Assembly (NCBI RefSeq): GCF_903652925.1
Contig: NZ_CAHLAR010000013.1
Location: forward strand, 102,644-166,643
Source: Achromobacter anxifer
Lineage (GTDB): Bacteria > Pseudomonadota > Gammaproteobacteria > Burkholderiales > Burkholderiaceae_B
Direction of reading: 5' to 3'
Length of the DNA: 64,000 nucleotides
Shown: positions 61,097 to 64,000 of the stretch, piece by piece
Layout of the letters: each line of letters starts with the position of its first letter
Position numbering within the stretch: the stretch's first letter is position 1
Program-made: the position numbers and the translations under genes
Notes under the pieces: model-generated
Told to the model about the DNA's origin: nothing
What the model saw: the letters and a program-made list of their open reading frames with translations, nothing else
Database searches by the model: none

Positions 61097-64000
61097 ATGG
61101 CCAACACCTCTCCCGCAGTCGTCAATGAAATCTCCGGTCGCGCGTGGATACGCAATAGCGACGGCTCCCTGACTGAACTGCATCAAGGCAGCAAGGTCCC
61201 CGCCGGCAGCGACGTCGTCACTGCCTCGGGCGCCACGGTTTCCCTTCAGGTCGAGAACGGCATGCCGATCGTCATCGGCGAAGGCCGCGAGGTCGCCGTC
61301 ACCGGCGACGTCACCGGCACCCTGGCCGACCCGTCCGAAGCCGCGGTAGCTCCTCCCAGCGGGCCCGACTCCGACCGCCTGCTGGCCGCCCTGCGCGATG
61401 GCCGCGACCCGTTCGACGAGCTGGATCCCACTGCGGCCGTCGTCGGCGGCGGCGGCGATGCCGGCGGCAGCAGCTTTGTCCGCCTGGCCCGCATTCTTGA
61501 AACCACGACCCCTCTGGACCTGGCCTATCCGAACCCGTCGCGCGGCGAAGACATCCTGCCGCGCGTGTCCGGCACTGGCGCTGGCGGCGGCGACGACACC
61601 ACGACCACCCCGGTCACCGTCAACAATGCGCCCAGCGCGCTTGACGACACGGCCAGCGGCGACCAGAACAGCCAGGTGCGCGGCAATCTGCTCCTCAATG
61701 ACTCCGATCCCGACGGCGACCCGCTGGCGATCGCGTCCGTCAGCGGCCGTCCGATGACCCCGGCCGGCGTCACGGTCAACGGCAGCAACGGCGGCACCTT
61801 CACGGTCCTGCCCGACGGCAGCTACGTGTTCACGCCGGGCAAGGAGTTTGTCCACCTGGGCGTCGGCGAAACGGCCACCAGCACCATTTCGTACACCATC
61901 ACGGATCCGAGTGGCGCCACCTCCACGGCGACCGTGGTCGTCACCGTCACCGGCACCAACGACGGCCCGGTCTCCACCAGCATCTCCGACACCTCGGGCA
62001 TCGACGCCCAGACCGGCGTCAACTACAACGTTTCCAGCCATTTCTCGGATCCGGACACCAGCGACAAGCTGACCTATACCGCCACCGGCCTGCCTCCCGG
62101 CCTGACCATCGACCCGAACACCGGCATCATCACCGGCAACATCGACCACTCGGCCTCGCAGGGCGGCAATAACGGCGTCTACACGGTTACCGTCACCGCG
62201 ACCGACCCGTCCGGCGCAACGACCTCGCAGGAATTCAACTGGGACGTCAGCAACCCCGCGCCCACCGCGGCCAACGACACCGGCGCCACGGACGAGAAGA
62301 CCTCTCTCAATGTCAGCGCCCAGAATGGCGTGCTGGCCAACGACACCGACCCGGACGGCGACAAGCTGACCGTCTCGCAGGTCAATGGCGCAACCGGCAA
62401 CGTCGGCTCGGCAATCACCGGCAGCAACGGCGGCACGTTCACCGTGAACGCCGACGGCTCCTACACGTTCAACCCGGGCAATGCCTTCCAACACCTGGGC
62501 GCGGGCCAAACGGCCACCAGCTCGATCACCTACACCGTTTCGGACGGCGAAGGCGGCACCAGCTCCGCCACGCTGACCGTCACGGTCACGGGCACCAACG
62601 ACGCCCCGATCCTGACCCCCGACGTCATCCTGGACAACCAGAGCGGCGCCGACGGCCAGGCCATCACCCCGGTCGACATCTCGCGCCAATTCACCGACGT
62701 CGACAACGGCGATGTCCTGACCTACACCGCCACCGGCCTGCCGCCCGGCCTGACCCTCGACCCGGTCACCGGCATCATTTCCGGCACCCTGGACCACTCC
62801 GCCTCGCAAGGCGGCAATGACGGCGTCTACACAGTCACCATCACCGCCACCGACAAGAGCGGCGCTACGGTTTCGCAGGAATTCTCGTGGGATGTCACCA
62901 ATCCCGCGCCGACCGCCGCCAATGACTCCGGCGCCACCGATGAAGACACCGCTCTTCATGTCACCGACCCGAACGCAGGCGTCCTGGCCAACGACCACGA
63001 CCCCGACGGTGATACGCTCTCGGTTTCGCAGGTCAACGGCGTTGCTGGCGACGTGGGCAAACCGATAGCCGGCACCGGCGGCGGCACGTTCACGCTGAAC
63101 GCCGACGGCACCTATTCGTTCGAACCAGGCAGCGCCTTCCAACACCTGGCCGCGGGCCAGACGGCTACCAGCTCGATTACCTACACTGTTTCGGACGGTG
63201 AAGGCGGCACCAGCACCGCCACGCTGACGGTCGAAATCACCGGCACCAATGACGCGCCCACCGCGGTTGCCCTGCAGAACCAGGACAACATGGATGGGGA
63301 TGTCGTCAACTACAACCTGTCCGGCTTCTTCAGCGACATCGACGACGGCGACACCCTGGTCTACTCGGTGGACCACGTGCCCGGCGGCCTGAAGTTCGAC
63401 CCGACCACCGGCACCTTCACCGGCCAGTTCGCCAACTGGGCGTCCGACCACACCAACACGGGCGTCAAGGGCGAATACCTCATCACCGTGACCGCCACCG
63501 ACAAGTCGGGCGCGACCGTTTCGCAGACTTTCGTCTGGACGGTCGGCAACCCGGCTCCGGTCGCAACCGATGATGACGGCGCCACCACGCAAGACAATAC
63601 GCTGGTGGTCGACCACCGTACCGAAGGCGTGCTGGGCAACGACTCCGACCCGGACGGCGACGCCATCCGCGTCTCCGAAGTCAATGGCAACGCGGCTGGC
63701 GTGGGCCAGCAGGTCGCCGGCACGCACGGCGGCACCTTCACGCTCAACGCCGACGGCACCTACACCTTCAACCCGGGCACTGCCTTCCAGTATCTGGGCT
63801 CAGGCCAAACGGCGACCACGTCGATCACCTACACCGTGACCGACGCGCAAGGCGCGACCGACACCGCCACCCTGACGGTCACCGTCACTGGCACCAACGA
63901 CGCCCCGATCCTGACCCCGGGCGTCACGCTGGACAACCAGAACAGCAACGACAGCGACACCATCACCCCGGTCGACATCTCCAAGCAGTTCCAGGACGTC
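61097..64000 (+). CDS. giant LapA-type adhesin, N-terminal 968 residues (continues past window)
   Basis: The open frame runs uninterrupted from the ATG at 61097 to the right edge. Residues 1-140 form the LapA-type retention module: VVNEISGRAWIRNSDGS start, a beta-rich globular part, then DELDPTAAVVGGGG and SSFVRLARI. TAAV (112-115) fits the known LapG cleavage consensus [TAP]AA[GV]. From about residue 175 there are alternating cadherin-like (NDSDPDGDPL, VNADGSYTFNPG) and Ig-like (TYTATGLPPGLTIDPNTGIITG) modules, in four supermodules of about 216 residues. The C-terminal secretion signal and RTX part must lie outside the window. It is exported by the genes at 55-60 kb. Confidence 0.93.
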   Translation, partial: MANTSPAVVNEISGRAWIRNSDGSLTELHQGSKVPAGSDVVTASGATVSLQVENGMPIVIGEGREVAVTGDVTGTLADPSEAAVAPPSGPDSDRLLAALRDGRDPFDELDPTAAVVGGGGDAGGSSFVRLARILETTTPLDLAYPNPSRGEDILPRVSGTGAGGGDDTTTTPVTVNNAPSALDDTASGDQNSQVRGNLLLNDSDPDGDPLAIASVSGRPMTPAGVTVNGSNGGTFTVLPDGSYVFTPGKEFVHLGVGETATSTISYTITDPSGATSTATVVVTVTGTNDGPVSTSISDTSGIDAQTGVNYNVSSHFSDPDTSDKLTYTATGLPPGLTIDPNTGIITGNIDHSASQGGNNGVYTVTVTATDPSGATTSQEFNWDVSNPAPTAANDTGATDEKTSLNVSAQNGVLANDTDPDGDKLTVSQVNGATGNVGSAITGSNGGTFTVNADGSYTFNPGNAFQHLGAGQTATSSITYTVSDGEGGTSSATLTVTVTGTNDAPILTPDVILDNQSGADGQAITPVDISRQFTDVDNGDVLTYTATGLPPGLTLDPVTGIISGTLDHSASQGGNDGVYTVTITATDKSGATVSQEFSWDVTNPAPTAANDSGATDEDTALHVTDPNAGVLANDHDPDGDTLSVSQVNGVAGDVGKPIAGTGGGTFTLNADGTYSFEPGSAFQHLAAGQTATSSITYTVSDGEGGTSTATLTVEITGTNDAPTAVALQNQDNMDGDVVNYNLSGFFSDIDDGDTLVYSVDHVPGGLKFDPTTGTFTGQFANWASDHTNTGVKGEYLITVTATDKSGATVSQTFVWTVGNPAPVATDDDGATTQDNTLVVDHRTEGVLGNDSDPDGDAIRVSEVNGNAAGVGQQVAGTHGGTFTLNADGTYTFNPGTAFQYLGSGQTATTSITYTVTDAQGATDTATLTVTVTGTNDAPILTPGVTLDNQNSNDSDTITPVDISKQFQDV
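61621..64000 (+). repeat. tandem adhesin supermodules of about 648 bp
   Basis: Equivalent points (the NxAPxAxxD motif of the cadherin-like module) lie near 61621, 62256, 62904 and 63550, giving spacings of about 635, 648 and 646 bp. Many short segments are identical between copies, e.g. the GLPPGLT and GTNDAP codons. The array continues past the window. Confidence 0.88.

Noticed and set aside
60323-63727. A 1134-codon open frame on the minus strand
   Set aside because: It is antisense to the LuxR regulator and the adhesin, whose proteins have clear domain patterns. Long antisense frames are expected in GC-rich repeats, and its product has repetitive Gly/Ala/Arg/Val composition without known motifs.
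61621-64000. CRISPR array
   Set aside because: The repeats are long, in frame and encode alternating protein modules; there are no short spaced identical repeats anywhere in the window.

Overview
The window is GC-rich, densely coded DNA from a betaproteobacterium of the order Burkholderiales, most probably Alcaligenaceae (Achromobacter/Bordetella type). The evidence is protein character and gene order: leuC-leuD-leuB-asd-fimV-truA-trpF, comM-ubiK-glnK-amtB-(pts)-gshB, and thrS-infC / rpmI-rplT-pheS-pheT-ihfA-merR. No phage, insertion sequence, CRISPR array or rRNA operon is visible. The genus is an inference.

Layout. 1-5 kb: a probable small catabolic operon (SMP-30-type lactonase plus an NAD-dependent dehydrogenase cut by the window edge), a spermidine-synthase-like protein, a rhomboid protease and a small secreted protein. 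5-22 kb: tRNA-Pro(GGG) and a long housekeeping block read mostly on the minus strand (thrS, infC, gshB, PTS IIA/HPr/EI, a lipoprotein, ubiK, comM, rpmI, rplT, pheS, pheT, ihfA, merR), with glnK-amtB on the plus strand behind a sigma-54 promoter. The usual infC-rpmI neighbourhood is split here by about 8.9 kb, and rpmI has its own strong-looking promoter and a long leader. 22-25 kb: a LuxR-type response regulator, hemN and a small protein. 25-34 kb: a GntR-type regulator with two identical operators, a sigma-54-like promoter and a five-function importer (binding protein, two permeases, double ATPase), followed by a cupin, an HDAC-like/acetylpolyamine amidohydrolase-like deacetylase and an EamA exporter; this looks like an acylated-amine uptake and processing locus. 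34-40 kb: a LacI-type regulator, a perfect 18-bp operator, a TRAP transporter and an IlvD/Edd dehydratase, probably for sugar acids. 40-44 kb: YbaN-like protein, chemoreceptor, LysE exporter and a diguanylate cyclase. 44.6-54.5 kb: tRNA-Val(GAC), trpF, a lone TRAP binding protein, truA, a FimV-like protein carrying a collagen-like Gly-X-Y segment, asd and leuBDC.

55-64 kb is the most striking region. It is a type I secretion operon (TolC-like, a 70-residue unknown protein, LapB-like ABC exporter, HlyD-like adaptor, a LuxR-type regulator) leading into the first 968 codons of a giant LapA-type adhesin. The adhesin has an N-terminal retention module with a TAAV motif that matches the known LapG protease consensus, then alternating cadherin-like and Ig-like modules with a period of about 648 bp. 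The gene continues past the window. Together with the diguanylate cyclase at 42.5-44.1 kb, it suggests c-di-GMP-controlled biofilm attachment, although neither LapD nor LapG is in this window.
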